From: Purshia tridentata
Taxonomy: Eukaryota > Streptophyta > Magnoliopsida > Rosales > Rosaceae
Length of the DNA: 64,000 nt
Direction: 5' to 3'
Assembly: GCA_003254885.1 (NCBI GenBank)
Contig: QANT01009226.1
Coordinates: 20,964-84,963, forward strand
Positions 1-13,142 of this stretch are shown in pieces. Below the pieces are notes generated by a model. That model was not told the DNA's origin and made no database searches. It worked only from the letters and a program-made list of their open reading frames with translations. The translations under genes were made by a program, and so were the position numbers. How positions within the stretch are numbered: position 1 is the first letter of the stretch; each line of letters begins with the position of its first letter.

Positions 1-1848
1 AGAAGACTTAATTATTTATAGCAAGTTCTTGGCTTCTTCTTTCATCTCCATAGTAATTGGTGGCTATGCTTCTTCATCACCATTTTTAAGGCATACATTG
101 TCACTAACGACAAGATGAGCTAGTCAGGCTATAGCATTGGAGGGGTTAAAAAATCTAAAATGTGGGTAGGTGGTGGTGCCCCACTGAGATTAATTTTTGG
201 ATTTTTCTTAATTTCTTCAGGGTACGTAATCCATGGAGTGTGAGTTTATAAATATAAAAGTTAAAACCAAAAGCATATGTATTGGATCATACTCAATCGA
301 TTATACAAAAAATTATATACATATATATTATCTATATTTGATTATTCTCATGTGTCTGTTTACTATAGCTTTTTACCAAATCAATTCTAGTAATATAAGT
401 TTTGAGTATTTATGTGCCACGCTAACACCCACTGTGGATCTTCTGAGCCGCCTTGCACGTTTTATCCTTAATAATTAATGAACCTAGTCATTATCTTCCT
501 TATCATGTCTAAGTTAAAACTATTCCACTAATCACTAACTTAATTAAACCAAAGAAGCACTGATTGGGATCCTAAATTTATATCTCAAATATGTTGTGCG
601 GAAGCGTCAACCTCTGCGCGTGAAAAANTCTACTCTAAGAATTATTAATTTTCTTAAACACTGACATTTGTATTATATTTAGAATCCCTAATATTATTGC
701 AAACGAAATGCAAAAATTGCAATTAGTAAATATAAACAGAACTAGTTATGCATATATAATTAAGCTTTAATACTAATAACTCCTTTTTTTTAAAAAAAAA
801 AAAAACTTGTCGTTATTATCATGGTGTGAATGTAGTCAACTGGCCTCTGTACTGATGATCATGTAGGGCACATAGGTAACTAAATGCCTAAATCTAAAAG
901 AAGCTTCGGCTGAGTAATTTATGACGCGAAAGAAATTATTAAGAGAGAAAGAAGATTTGCTCAAACACTGACTGGATATATGGTCATTAAACAAATAATT
1001 GACTATGTAATAAAAGTTGTAAACAATATTTATTATGTTTGAATGGTATACTATATAGTCTATATATATAATATTTGTCATGTTCCTGGAAATGCAGCAG
1101 ATCAGTTCTGGTGCCATGCATAAACCTTTACTTTAATATCTTTGTTAGTTTTACAGAATTGAAGGTGCTTGTCTTCGAAAAACAAGTGCTTTATGTTAAA
1201 GTTGTTACAACTACTCACGATCGTATATATATATGGCACTTGAAGTTAAAATTGGAAAATAATTAGTTATTTAATTATTATTAGTGTTTTATCTAAAACT
1301 TAATCCTATATTTGTTTGGAATGATTCTGAATTTAATTGGATTTTCATTAAAATTTGTGAATTAAGGATCTAAAAATGTCAGTTTCGAGTTTCTAGTTTG
1401 GACCATATATATAAAACTATATATAATATACTGTGGAGGAAAACAAAAGTATATTAATTTATGATGTGGGAGGACGGAGGATAGAGAAAGAAACGTTATC
1501 AAAAGAAGTGGGAAATAAATAAAATAAAATAATGGAAAAGGACAGTCTGCCTTCCTCCCTTGACCCTTTTCAAATGGATCCATAATATTCTATATATGCC
1601 ACAAATGCATAATATTCTGAGTCATGGGTGGACTTTGACTTCTACTTTTCTAATTTTGAGGCCAATTGCCTTCCCTTGCCTGGCTGCTTCTCATCTTTCT
1701 CTCTCTCTTCTCATGCTTACTACTACCTACTTTTCAAGGCCTCATGACTAACCCTGGCCCCTTACCCAGCTGCCTTCTTATTCTTGTTTCAGTTTCTTCG
1801 GTCATTTCTTTTCTTCCCCATCACTAGCTAGCTAGCAACTACTTTTCA

Positions 1849-1886
<38 letters not shown>

Positions 1887-2140
1887 CACCTTGTTTGCTA
1901 TCTTCATCTCTTGTGGCTTATTATATATAATATCATCTATAACTTGCCACCTTCTACTCAAGACTTTGTCTATTCTCTCTAGATGCATATATGTCCTGCT
2001 GCATAATATTCAACATGAAGGAGGAAAAGGGTATATGTTGGAGGGACATAGTCAAATCATGACATAAACAAGGATTCAAGTGTATGTAGGGATCCAAAGG
2101 GATCTCCGGCATCTCGCAATTTTAACAACCCATTTTGTAT
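1..2140. other. Intergenic, upstream of the bHLH gene
   Basis: AT-rich sequence with no coding exon I can support. The open frames here are short, low-complexity and lack splice-compatible continuation. It contains one unresolved base at 628, TA-rich tracts around 1060-1080 and 1220-1240, and a CT microsatellite at 1851-1884. The last few hundred bases should hold the promoter and leader of the bHLH041-type gene that starts at 2141. Confidence 0.6.
1851..1884. repeat. (CT)n microsatellite
   Basis: Uninterrupted CT dinucleotide tract of about 34 bases, some 260 bp upstream of the bHLH start codon. CT/GA tracts are common in plant promoters and leaders. A second, less regular CT tract (about 2274-2311) lies inside intron 1 of the same gene. 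Confidence 0.9.
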
Positions 2141-2279
2141 ATGGACACTGCCTTCCACCCCGATCAAGGGTCTCGTGCCAATTTCCTCAGACTCCTCATG
2201 CAATCTTTTGGCTGCTCTTACATTTGCTTCTGGTCTTACATTCCCCATCCTTCTAAGTATGCATCCAACTTAACCTCTC

Positions 2280-2311
<32 letters not shown>

Positions 2312-5164
2312 ATGTATATGTTGGGTCTGTATATGCAGCTTCTTACTCTTTCTTGATGGTGTCTATGATGAAGAAAATCAACCTAGCTCTTCTTCCGGGA
2401 GTCTAGCTCGGAGGCTTTTTGATGAGTATAGGCTATCAGTATTAAACGTTGTTGAAAATGAGTAAGACAGTTCGACGCTACTTATGATTTTTACTAGATA
2501 AATAAACCTAATTAATTAAACCAGAAGCTCCAAATGTAAATATTCGATCTTCTGATCATAAGTTAATCTTTAATTGCTGCATATATATATGATCATCAGG
2601 TGTGTTCCAGGATTCGCTTTCAGGAATAGTCTTCCGTATTTAGAGTTGCAAGAAATGGACCTCCAAAGGCTTGCATCCAACGAGATTCAGAGGCAATTTT
2701 ATCGGGTAAATTACCATTATATATCACTAATTAATGATTGATCTCCAAATTAAGTGAAATATATCATCACATTTTACATGCTGAAACATACATATATGCA
2801 TGATTAAGTTATTTTGTGCAAGATAATATTGCTGATCGAATATGTGATTTTTCATCTGTTTTTAACAGGAAGCAAGGATTAAGGTATATATGTTGCATAT
2901 TGGTTCACAGTCCAGCTGGTGTCATTTCTTGAGCTAGCAAGCTTTATAATAAATGTATGCCATTGTGCTCCTAAATTCTCTTATTAATTTCTGGCCTCTA
3001 AATTAGACTGCAGTTTTCATGGGGTGCAAGAGTGGAGAGATTGAGCTTGGCTTGCCCAATGTGTCACAAGTAAGCTAGAGGACCCATTAATTAAGAGACT
3101 TAATTGTAATATAATATATATATATATATGAGGTTTAGTTAACTGATCAATTAATTGTTGTTGTTGTTGTTTAGCAGATAAACATAAACAGGGAACTAAT
3201 GATGAGAAACTTCTTACAAGAAGCAATTCCCAGACAATTGTCTCCACATGAAGAAGGAGTAGTTCCCAGCAGGCTGCAGCAGCCAAATGATAATCAGCAA
3301 AAGCCACTTTCATCCTCCTCATCATCTTTGATGTCACTCTCCATGGACAGCCCAGAGTACTCATCCCTCATCTTCAACATCCCAAGCACCACTAGTCACA
3401 TCCCAGAAGTCCTTACACAAACTTCTCCTAATCCATTGCAACCAATACCAAACATTTCCACAACTACTGATCCTCATCAACAAGCCATGCAGGCATTTTC
3501 TCGAATCCGAAACATTCAATTCCCAACCCCAGAAATCGAAGATGCTGCAATGACGAGAGCCATCCTTGCTGTTCTGACTTCACCTCATCATTCTTCTTCT
3601 TCATCACATCAACCCCCAACAACTAATATTATTACTCCATCACCTCCTACACATCATCACCAGCTGCTTACTCCAAAAATTAGTGCTTTCAAGGATTTTA
3701 ATAGAGCAGCTTTGTCCCCAAGAACGCAAATGAGTGCTAATTTACGCAGGCCAACTATGCTGAAGCGCTCGATTTCCTTCTTGAGAAGCTTAAATCAAAT
3801 GAGAATTAGCGAAGGTATCCAAGCCACCCGCCCCACAAGCAGTCAGTTGCATCATATGATATCAGAGCGCAAGAGGCGTGAGAAGCTCAACGAAAGCTTT
3901 CATGCTTTGAAATCACTACTACCTCCAGGAACCAAGGTATATATGCTACATGCATACACTCAAATCAACCCATATATTTGTTGGGAAATTCATAATATAC
4001 AATTTTTCTCTCTTCTAATATCTAACATGTTAGATATTAAATGATACGTTTAAACATGTTACTTGTTATATTGTCATACTGTAAATTTTGACCAAATATT
4101 CATACACAATTTCATATAATCAATAGTGCTTATTCATAGTGCATTATATATCACAACCTAATATACAAAATTGTCTCACAAATCCTTTTACTCCATGTTT
4201 GATGTAATTCTAATTCTATGTAGAAAGACAAAGCATCAGTTCTTACAACTGCGAAGGAGTGCTTGACTAGTTTGCAAGCTCAAGTTACTGAGCTTAGTCG
4301 AAGAAACCAACAGCTGGAGGCAAGGCTTTTTTCAGCTGGCAAAGAATTAGCTAGTGAAGAAGCAGAAGCAGCAGCAGCTGGCTCCTCATCAAACGAAAGA
4401 GTTAGTGTTAATCTGACACATGTATCCGAATCATCAACTCCAGAAGAGCAGCAAATTATTGACTTGCAGGTGATTGTAAGAGCAGTAGAATGTTGTACTG
4501 AAGATATGGTGATTCGCATACTGGAATTTTTGAAGCAAGTTCAGAATGTAAGCTTGATTTCCATGGAGGCTAATACTTGGATTACAGAATCAAATTCTAG
4601 CATCAATCGCGTGATCTTGAGATTAAAAGTTGATGATCAGGTATGTAATACAAAGTACTTAGTTATAATTAATTTCTCATTCAACTTAATGCACCACAGA
4701 AATAATAATGGGCACTATTACTTTATTACATTAGGCATGTGTGAAAGTAAACCTAGCTAGCTAGCATTTCTAGTAAGATAAAAGGCAACATGAAATAATA
4801 ATATCAGATATGATGGAAACTTTTAAAAGGTATTAACATATATTAACCTTTTTAAGCAATCAATTTTTTTCGGTTTTATTATGGTTGTTGTAGATTTAAA
4901 AAGTAATTAAGTACACAATTATATGTAAATGGAGGGTTAATTTGGTAGCCCTAGCTAACATGCATGCATCATCTATATTCTATTCATAGATAGGAAATGA
5001 CAAGGAAGGAAAGGGGTCCTTAATTCATTAAGAAAGTTTGATTATTTAATTACTGAGTAATTAATTAATTGTTTTTATTGTTTAATATTTAGGGGACCGA
5101 ATGGGACGAGCCTGCCTTCCAGGAAGCAGTGAGAAGGGTGGTTTCTGACGTGGCCCCCAAATAA
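2141..5164 (+). CDS. bHLH041: bHLH transcription factor, bHLH041-type
   Basis: Eight exons: 2141-2256, 2339-2461, 2600-2705, 2869-2883, 3007-3069, 3178-3936, 4224-4640 and 5093-5164. They keep frame throughout and give 556 residues. The bHLH domain spans about residues 366-415 and is split by an intron inside the loop. Its basic region reads HMISERKRRE, with the His-Glu-Arg set expected for E-box/G-box contact, and KDKASVL opens helix 2. A predicted leucine-rich coil (LSRRNQQLEARL) follows, then an ACT-like C-terminal region (IIDLQVIVRAVECCTEDMVIRILEF). The N-terminus (SFGCSYICFWSY) resembles bHLH041 proteins, from memory. A nuclear dimeric DNA-binding role is known for the family; target genes are not evident here. 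Exon 4 is only 15 nt. The start at 2141 is the first ATG in frame. Exons 1-5 rest on splice logic and family resemblance. Confidence 0.88.
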
Positions 5165-8139
5165 TTATTGATCCTAATTTCCAATCAATTTTTCGACATT
5201 ATCTACATGAAGTAATGGCCAGTCACGATTTTGATCATTTATATAGGCTGCTTTTCTTCTTTTGGCGTGGTCCATGGACCATATGGATACCTTCTATTTT
5301 TGACCTACCACATCCGGCCATCTCCACCATCTGATTAATTTTCGAGATAATATTAATTAGCACGTGCCTCATTTGTACAATTTTGGTAGCCACTTTTTAT
5401 TTATTTATTCCCTTCGATCTTTTTGATAGGAATTAGCTACTTTTATTAATCATATCTGTTTGGCTAGCCTTATAATATGGTTATATTATTATTTTTGGGT
5501 TAATTATATTCTGCACCTAGTCAGTTTATGGGTTTTGTGTAACATTGTAGAGTTTATAATTCTAATGATAAAGAATTTATTCTTATACAGTTACATTTAA
5601 AATTCGAGGTCGTATATATATATATCCTATATTGGTTGATAAATTAGAAAAATAAAGTTGATTGGGTCATTTTCACCAATTGGTGTCAAGCCCACCAAAT
5701 AGAAGTCTTTGTTTTTCCAATTTTCTTGTTGTGGGTCTTTTGTGGGTTCTAGATCAATTTTGATTTCTTGTAGGAATCTTATTAATGTCGCCCAAATTGA
5801 CTGCGACTATTAAAGTAACCGCCATGAATGAATGAGCAAATACAACAAAAGATTGATTGATACTGATGAATATTCAATATTCAAAATAAATATTTTTTGG
5901 TCCACATCAAAAATTCACTTTTTCTATGTTTATTTCTCCACCCACGTACGTACACTTCACAAAGCCATGTCGTCGTATGTGCTTGCTGGGTGGTTGAGGT
6001 TCGAATTCGATGCATTTAATTAAGTAATCTATGGATTAAACTTTAAACCCTGCATTTGTCTTCATCTGGTTGGAAATTCCAAGGCTTTAGTCAATCACTT
6101 TTCTATATGGAAAATCTGTGTGTGAGCTTTTTTGAGACGGCGGTTTTGACTCTAGCATGCAGTTGTTCAAGACCATATATATTATATAGTCTTCTTCTTC
6201 TTTTTTTTTCCTTTTTAATTTAATTTCATGAACCTTCTAGGATTCTACTTCTACCTAATCTGATGCAAAAGAGAGGTAAGAGCTCCTTAAAAAACCACAT
6301 GCAAAATCACATGTGGGTCAAATTTGAGTATAAGTGTATAACTAGTTATAATTCTGTCCCTTAATTAAGATAAAAGTATAAAGTATAAATAAAAAATTGA
6401 TACACATAAAAGAACGTACCATCGATCGTTTCATTTTCAGTTAAAATCAATTCTGGCAACTTAGGCCATTAAATGCTTGGTTTTCTTCAAACCATTGTTT
6501 GAACCATTTTCCATACATATTATCTTCATCCTCTTTCTCTCTCAGTCTCAATGATTGTGGCTATTGTAGAAGACCGAGCTAAGCAGCTTTTGGACTTTGA
6601 AGTATGCCCACTCCATAAGCACATACACCACAGGCTCGGATTCGCAAATTACACAATACACGTCTAGTTTTGGTGTGAAAATTAAATGTATATGTATAGT
6701 TTCTTAAATTTAGTCCTAAATGATGTGGTAATCTAGATTTACGTTCACAATTATTTTGAGATTTATTTATTTACAATAAGTAAAATTCTAATACATACAC
6801 TGTCGCATTATTTAGAATCCAAATTTGATATACAAATTTAAGAGTTTTCTCAAATTCAATTCCTCCAACAATTTAGTCACGAATTTTATCTTTTTTCAAA
6901 GAGAAAATATATAATTGTAATCAATATATAGATCGAAATTTTTTGATTCTTAAAATAAGGATGGACCAAAATCAGAATAGGGTGATTATAATTAATCTGC
7001 AAATGATTCTAGTTGGGTAGAAAGGTTAATTTGATTAATAATTGATGTGACAAATGATTTAGTAAATAAATAATGAGATATACAAAATAAATCTGACATA
7101 ACAAAATCCATATCAGTAAGCAAATACATAAACTATGACCCACTAAGCCCTTGGTGTTTTCGAAATGGTGAGGGTGAATGGGTAAAGGTTATGATTAGGA
7201 TAGATTTTGGGTTTAATTCCCTCCAATGTTAAATATAAAAAAAAATTTGACCCACTGCCATAATTTGTTAGCCAAGACTTGAGCTTCAATGGACATTGTA
7301 AACCATAACCTCCATAAATCATCTGGGTCTATTTGTAGATGTGCCACATCACTGGAAATAGCAGGAGCTTCTTCTTATGGCGAAGGAGCCCAGCAATGTC
7401 CATAAATCTTATAGCTCCATCCAATGTAAAAATAAGTCCAGAAAGGAAAAAAGAAATTAGAAAGGGTGAAATATTGCACGTTTCAAATAATTTTCTAAAT
7501 TTCCTTAAGGAAAATGCAGTAATACCCATTTTATTTTTTTGAAAAAATGATAATTGAATTGCATTTCAGATGTTGAGCCCCTTGGGATTGATTATTAGAA
7601 AGGCATCCTCTCTTTTCACCAGTAGTATTAGAAAATGACTTGAAAGTATTTCATGTCATTGCAACAGAGAGCTTGAAGTATGATTTTCAAATGCATATCA
7701 TTTCTGTACGAAGAAGGCAACAACTAAAGTAGTAGTAGACTAGTAGTAGCAATTCATAAATGATATTCTAACCCTTTTTTTGTTAAATAAAACGATATAT
7801 AACATTGACCTTGGTGACATAGAAACTGTAGCTGAACATTTAACAATCAGCTAGGGTGAACCCAGAAAGTTGTAAAAAAAACCTCCATCCTTCCAAATTG
7901 CCCCTTTGAACACAAAAACTTCACTACACCCATGCCATATATAGTGATTAGTAATAACAATTTACAAGGAGAGCAAGTGATTCTGAACCGAAGGCTTCCT
8001 AAACACTTTTATGTGTGCCATTTCTAATTTCAACATACCAACTGATGAGAAGAATGCAGTAGCTGGTCCCCTAGAGCATTGAATCCCGCCAAAGAAAACA
8101 AGGAAAACTTCATTCTACAATTTGAAGCCATCTGAACAT
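5165..8139. other. Intergenic between the bHLH and RecA genes
   Basis: About 3 kb of AT-rich DNA between two gene 3' ends (bHLH on +, RecA on -). I see no conserved protein. A CACGTG hexamer lies near 5361. Overlapping open frames on both strands at about 7329-7542 are the only denser part; the minus one reads as a short hydrophobic peptide (GLIFTLDGAIRFMDIAGLL) that I cannot assign. The remainder is T/A-rich with no repeat structure that I could define. Confidence 0.55.
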
Positions 8140-11100
8140 TTACGCTTCAACTGCTGTAACTGCATCTTCATCGGTTGAATCAGGTGAAACAATTTCCTCT
8201 ATAGGACCTTCACCCATTGGTTCTGTTTCTGCTTCCTTATCTGTCACAACATCAACTAGCTTCTCCCTGAGCTTCATTGTAAGTTCTTCCAAAACAGTAT
8301 TATTCTCAGACAAAAAGCTCTTCAAAGCATCCTTGCCATGGAAAGTTTTACCATTAAAACTGTAATGTGAACCAGCCTTTGTGATAAATTTGTGTTTCAG
8401 TCCCAACCCTATGATCTCCGATTCACGACATAGACCCCTGCCAAACTCAAGCTCTAACAGGACAGTTCTGAATGGGGGAGCAAGCTTGTTCTTCACAATC
8501 TTCACTTGAATTTGACTTCCTAAAGTCTGCACAGAAAAATAATTTCTTTCAAAAGGATGCATCAACAACATAATAGCTAATCCTTCAAAAGGCAAAGGGC
8601 ACTTAGGAGGAGGGGGAGGGCTAGTTCCAAAAGTTATCAGGTGTGCAAGACATATAAGCCAAGAATGAACTAAGAGCTTTGCAATCACTTCTACAACTAC
8701 CAATGGAGTGATACTGTGTAAGCAACATTGAGCTGCTCGTCTTTCACATTACTTATCACACCCTTACTAGCTTAGCTGCCAAAGAAGACCAAAGAACAGT
8801 GCTTGAGACTTGAAAACAGTTATTTTCCTAAGGATGTTTTCAACCAGATATGATGACTGGATGGCCTAGTGAGAGTAGCCTAATTAAAGCCAAGAAAATT
8901 TTCAGGATATCAATAAATGGTATTCAACACCAATTTAAATTTTAATATATACCATAAGCATAGGTGACGGCTATAATGGAAACTACCTCTCTCCAAAAGA
9001 AAGTTAAAATTCATGGACAAATGGTTACCTCTTCACCCTTCTTGAGAAGCCCTATTCTCCTGATATTAAGGCGCACTGAAGCATAGAACTTTAATGCATT
9101 GCCGCCACAAGTAACTTCAGTGGGCCCCCCAAATCCTCCAAAAGTAGAAATCTTTGACCTCACCTGATGATAAACCCAATCAATTGGAGAAGTCTGATCT
9201 TCAAACAGATATCCACATCTTTCAATGAAATTGGAAGACAACCAAACTATCAAATTACTTTTTCAACAGAAAACCCAGCAAATTCCAAAATTTGTTCAGG
9301 TTTAGCCTATGTACAAAATTAAAACCACCCAAGTTGAAGTGGACCTGTCTATATGAAATTCATAAAAATAAAAACTCTGTAGGTCATTCAGATTGTATCA
9401 GATGAAATTTGAAACCCAAAGCTGATACCTGATTCGTGAAGATTAATACTGTCTGTGACAGAGATAAAGAGTGACTCAATTTGCGAAGTGCCTGACTCAT
9501 TAATCTAGCCTGCAGCGCCATATGAGCATCACCCATCTCACCATCAAGTTCACTCTTAGGCACAAGGGCAGCTACCTGTCATTATATGGCAACCATTTCA
9601 TCTACCCAGAAAAGTTACTGTGCAATGTATAAGAAACAAATTCTGTCCGAGAAAGTAAAATCTATAAAAGCGTCTTGAGATGATATGAGGGGGGAAAAAA
9701 GAACATCTGAGAAGAACCAAAACCAACAAACTAAAAAGATTTTCGATCACATCGAGCATGTGCAAATAAGAAAGAACTGACCTAGATATTTTACCAAGAG
9801 AATACATCGTTAACAGAAAAGCACCTTACTTACACTGTCAACAACAACAACATCAACTGAACCGCTCCGAATTAGAGTGTCGACAAGACTGAGGGCTTGT
9901 TCACCACAATCAGGTTGCGAGAGAAGCAGATTCTGAGTGTTTACCCCAATAGCCTGAGCCAGTGAAGGATCAAGAGCATGCTCAGCATCAACAAAAACAC
10001 AGTAACCTACATAAAGTGGCATTAAACAAGGAACTCAAAATCATGACAGAATCCAAATGCAAAATCATCAACAGAAGATAAAACTTGTAAGCTTGACATT
10101 AAAAGATACTGCAAGTTGTAACCCATGCTGAAAAATGGTCCCAACCGGTCCATCATTAGTAGATGTATCAAAACAGGACAATTTACACCGTCCTACGACC
10201 TTAATTGATATTATGAATCAAAGATAGTTATTCAATATGCAAATGCAAAGCTTCACTTCAACATTTCAAGCTAATATATCAGAGGAATCTACTAATATAG
10301 TAAAATGGCTAGATCAGCACACAGATAAAATCAGGGTTTAGGTGGGGTAGATGCAGGGGCAGAGCCAAAGGGGTGGATAGAGCCTCAAATAACTTTTTTA
10401 TAGGAAAACCAGCCAAACAACTCTTCTAATCATTAGCAACTCAGGAAATGATTTGGAAACTCGCATTCAGAAGTTAGTATGTGTGTGTGCACATGCGCAA
10501 GTACCACATGCACAAAGAATAAAACAACAGAAAGAAAGAAGGAAAAGGAAAGTGCATCTCTCACATACGATAGCCAACTATTTTTTTATAAATGAAGTGC
10601 AATATGTTAATTTACCACCAAATGATCGGAATAAAGGCCATAAATATGGAAGTGCTTTATCCAAACCATGTTTATTAATGCTGTAAGTTAAAAATAATAC
10701 TCTGGGAACTTATAATACAACCTCCTTGCTTCTGTGCTTCGGCTATTACATGTAGGGCAAGAGTAGTTTTCCCAGAAGCCTCAGGACCATATATCTCCAC
10801 AACACGTCCCTACAGAATTCAATGAAGGCATATCACAGGCAGCGAATACATATTCCACACAGAGATATAAGGTCAAATCTGCCTGTCTTGTGCCCTATGC
10901 ACAGAAACATGCACATATGATCAAGGCTATGGGTTCCCAGCAATAATGACCCTAAACATTCCAGTGATTGATTTTGCAAGATACCTTTGGAAATCCACCG
11001 GTTCCCAGCGCTAAATCCAGGGCAAAAGAACCTGTGGAAACCACTGGGACGTGTCTAGGAGAGACAGACCGACCGAGCCACATTATAGATCCTTTTCCAA

Positions 11101-11964
11101 ATGAGGAGGTAATCTGGTCCAGGGCTTGCTGCAGGGCTAACTCTTTCTTGGACATATTCTCTTCACAGGAGTCACTTCCATCTGACTTAGATTTTCTTCT
11201 ACCTTCAGATAGCATTTGAAACTTTTTAATCATTATGGGGCACAAACAGTGTTTTATGCCAGAACATACTCCAAGAGAATCATTAATTTTTTAAATAACT
11301 TTAAAAGAAGAATTTGAAGATAAGGGATAATAGTCATTCTATTATTACATGTTTCTATACTAATGGGATAAATTTCACCCTATCAAGAAGATAATTCATG
11401 CTATGCAACAATAGGGTCATAAAGGTTTACTACAACATCACTCTCTGCTTTGGTCCCCGTTTTTATTTTTTTCCCATTAACAAGAAAATGCAGTATTAAT
11501 AAATACATTTAAAGCTTCCTTATAAAATGTCCAAACTCATTCAAAATAAATAAAAATCTAACATTTCACAGAGAATGTTGTTGAAGGCATGAAGAATCAG
11601 AACAAAAGAGTATGGGGAAAATTGAAGCAAGCACCTTTAGAAGAAAAATTGCAAAACTGAGAAGATGTCCCCAATATTCCTCTCCTATAATTCTGCAAAC
11701 AAAACAAAACAAAATAAATAAATAACTAAAAAAATGCAAAAAGCTCAGAAGGTATAGTATTTTCTTAGCTTTCCTGGACCCATTAAGTATTTACATTAAG
11801 ACACCGTTTTTATGAATTTCCCAGGAACCGAACAGAAAGCTAAACTTTATGCGATTTAAATAAGCAAAAAGAAAACTTTCTTGTTTACAATTGAAGAAAT
11901 GGTAAACCTGTGGTGGGAATAGAAAGCGTTTTATATTAAGAGTGTTGCGGAGAAGCTTCGCCAT
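8140..11964 (-). CDS. RECA2: Organellar RecA recombinase, RECA2-type
   Basis: Eight exons in coding order: 11964-11908, 11692-11635, 11202-10985, 10809-10722, 10006-9834, 9575-9429, 9163-9029 and 8526-8140. They total 420 residues. RecA is an ATP-dependent strand-exchange protein that pairs single-stranded DNA with homologous duplex. Walker A is GPEASGKTT (about 119-127), Walker B is VDVVVVDS (about 191-198), and [15 protein letters not shown] is the RecA signature. The roughly 70-residue N-terminal extension begins [14 protein letters not shown]: basic, Ser/Asn-rich and without early acidic residues, consistent with a mitochondrial or plastid presequence. The C-terminus is acidic ([14 protein letters not shown]...). 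From memory, Arabidopsis RECA2 has such an acidic tail and RECA3 lacks it, hence the call. The exon 3 acceptor (at 11203-11204) is weak and chosen by frame, so the targeting-peptide boundary is the least certain part. Confidence 0.9.
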
Positions 11965-13142
11965 AGGTAACAACCTCCAACTTCGAAACCTCCGGCCGCA
12001 CCCCAGCTTCTCCAGAATCACACTAGAGAATAGCTAAGCAAAGTAAAAATTAATAATAAAAAATGGGTCAAGCCATGCATATATATGCAATGGCAAAGAG
12101 AGTGTGTTCGGGTTTTAGGGTTTAGGGGTTTTGCTTTCCCTCCTTTTTGAAAGCGCGAGTATCGCAGAGAGCAGAGAGAGAGAGTGCCAGAGTGGAAGGA
12201 GACCCGATTGCGTGTGCGTATGGGCTGGGTCTGTCAGAACTTTGTAATGGACTTTCTATTTTCTAAGAAGACTGGGAATGTTGACCGTGCAATCGCAGCA
12301 ATCGTGAATCGTGATCGAAAAGGTGACGACCCATTTAATTATAGTGGGCTTCGTAAAATCTAACTCTAATTTTCATTTATTAGTAATGTTTCATAATAAT
12401 TTTATTAAAAAAAATAGAGTGAAAATAGAGAAATTGGTTAATCTTATTGAATTATTACACATGAATCTATGCTGTGGTATGAAAAAATGGATCCATCAGA
12501 ATTGGCGTATTAAGAATATATTTGTTCATCACATACCCAAAAAACTTCCACATTTTCCCTCGATTAGGAAATTAGTAGGTGATGAAAAGATTGCATTAAA
12601 TGTGCTTAATGATAAAACTTATTTTTGGTTTTCATTGAAAACAAAGTAGTGCCATTTGCTCAACACACCAAAGCGAGACCCACTCCTTTTTTCTTCTTCC
12701 AATCCCTAAACTATTGTCACCAGGACAATGAATATAACTAAACAATCAGCTGATCAACATCTATTAATTTACCAACACAAGGGATACGGATAAATTCATG
12801 GTAAGATACAAAAGGACCAAAAAGTACACATGATTAATAAATCACTAAAAACATTGTCCATGAAATTCCAGCATATGCTTTTCAACAAATCACAATGCAT
12901 CCCAACCATCTTGATCACGTTCCCTCTAAACCAACATGGAAAAATAAAGAAAAAAAATTAAAAGGAAAAGAACTCCCAACTATCACTCTATCATATAACA
13001 TAAGGCGAAACCAAAAAAAATATATTGAAGTGATGAAGCATCATACAAAACTGCCCAACAACCCTTTTCTATCCAAAAGACTGAAGGTCCAATGAGAACT
13101 CCCAGCTAATCAATCACATCTTTCTGCAACAACCATATTCTT
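11965..13142. other. RecA promoter and NAP1 3' flank
   Basis: The RecA leader is followed by its promoter, then AT-rich DNA up to the NAP1 stop codon. The motif TTAGGGTTT at 12115-12123 is a telo-box on the coding side of the RecA gene. GA-rich sequence follows at about 12168-12185. An open frame at about 12311-12649 starts with GTG, has biased AT-rich composition and matches nothing I recognise, so I do not call it a gene. Confidence 0.6.
12115..12123 (-). promoter_or_regulatory. Telo-box (AAACCCTAA on the minus strand)
   Basis: Read on the RecA coding strand this is AAACCCTAA, about 150 bp upstream of the start codon. Telo-boxes are known near the transcription start of plant replication, ribosome and translation genes. 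Related AAACCCTA sequences sit close to the NAP1 start (about 16232-16240) and in the eIF4A leader (about 62229-62237). Function here is inferred from position only. Confidence 0.45.

Noticed and set aside
12311-12649. 112-codon open frame downstream of the RecA promoter
   Set aside because: It begins with GTG rather than ATG, has AT-driven residue bias, no domain and no splice-compatible neighbours.
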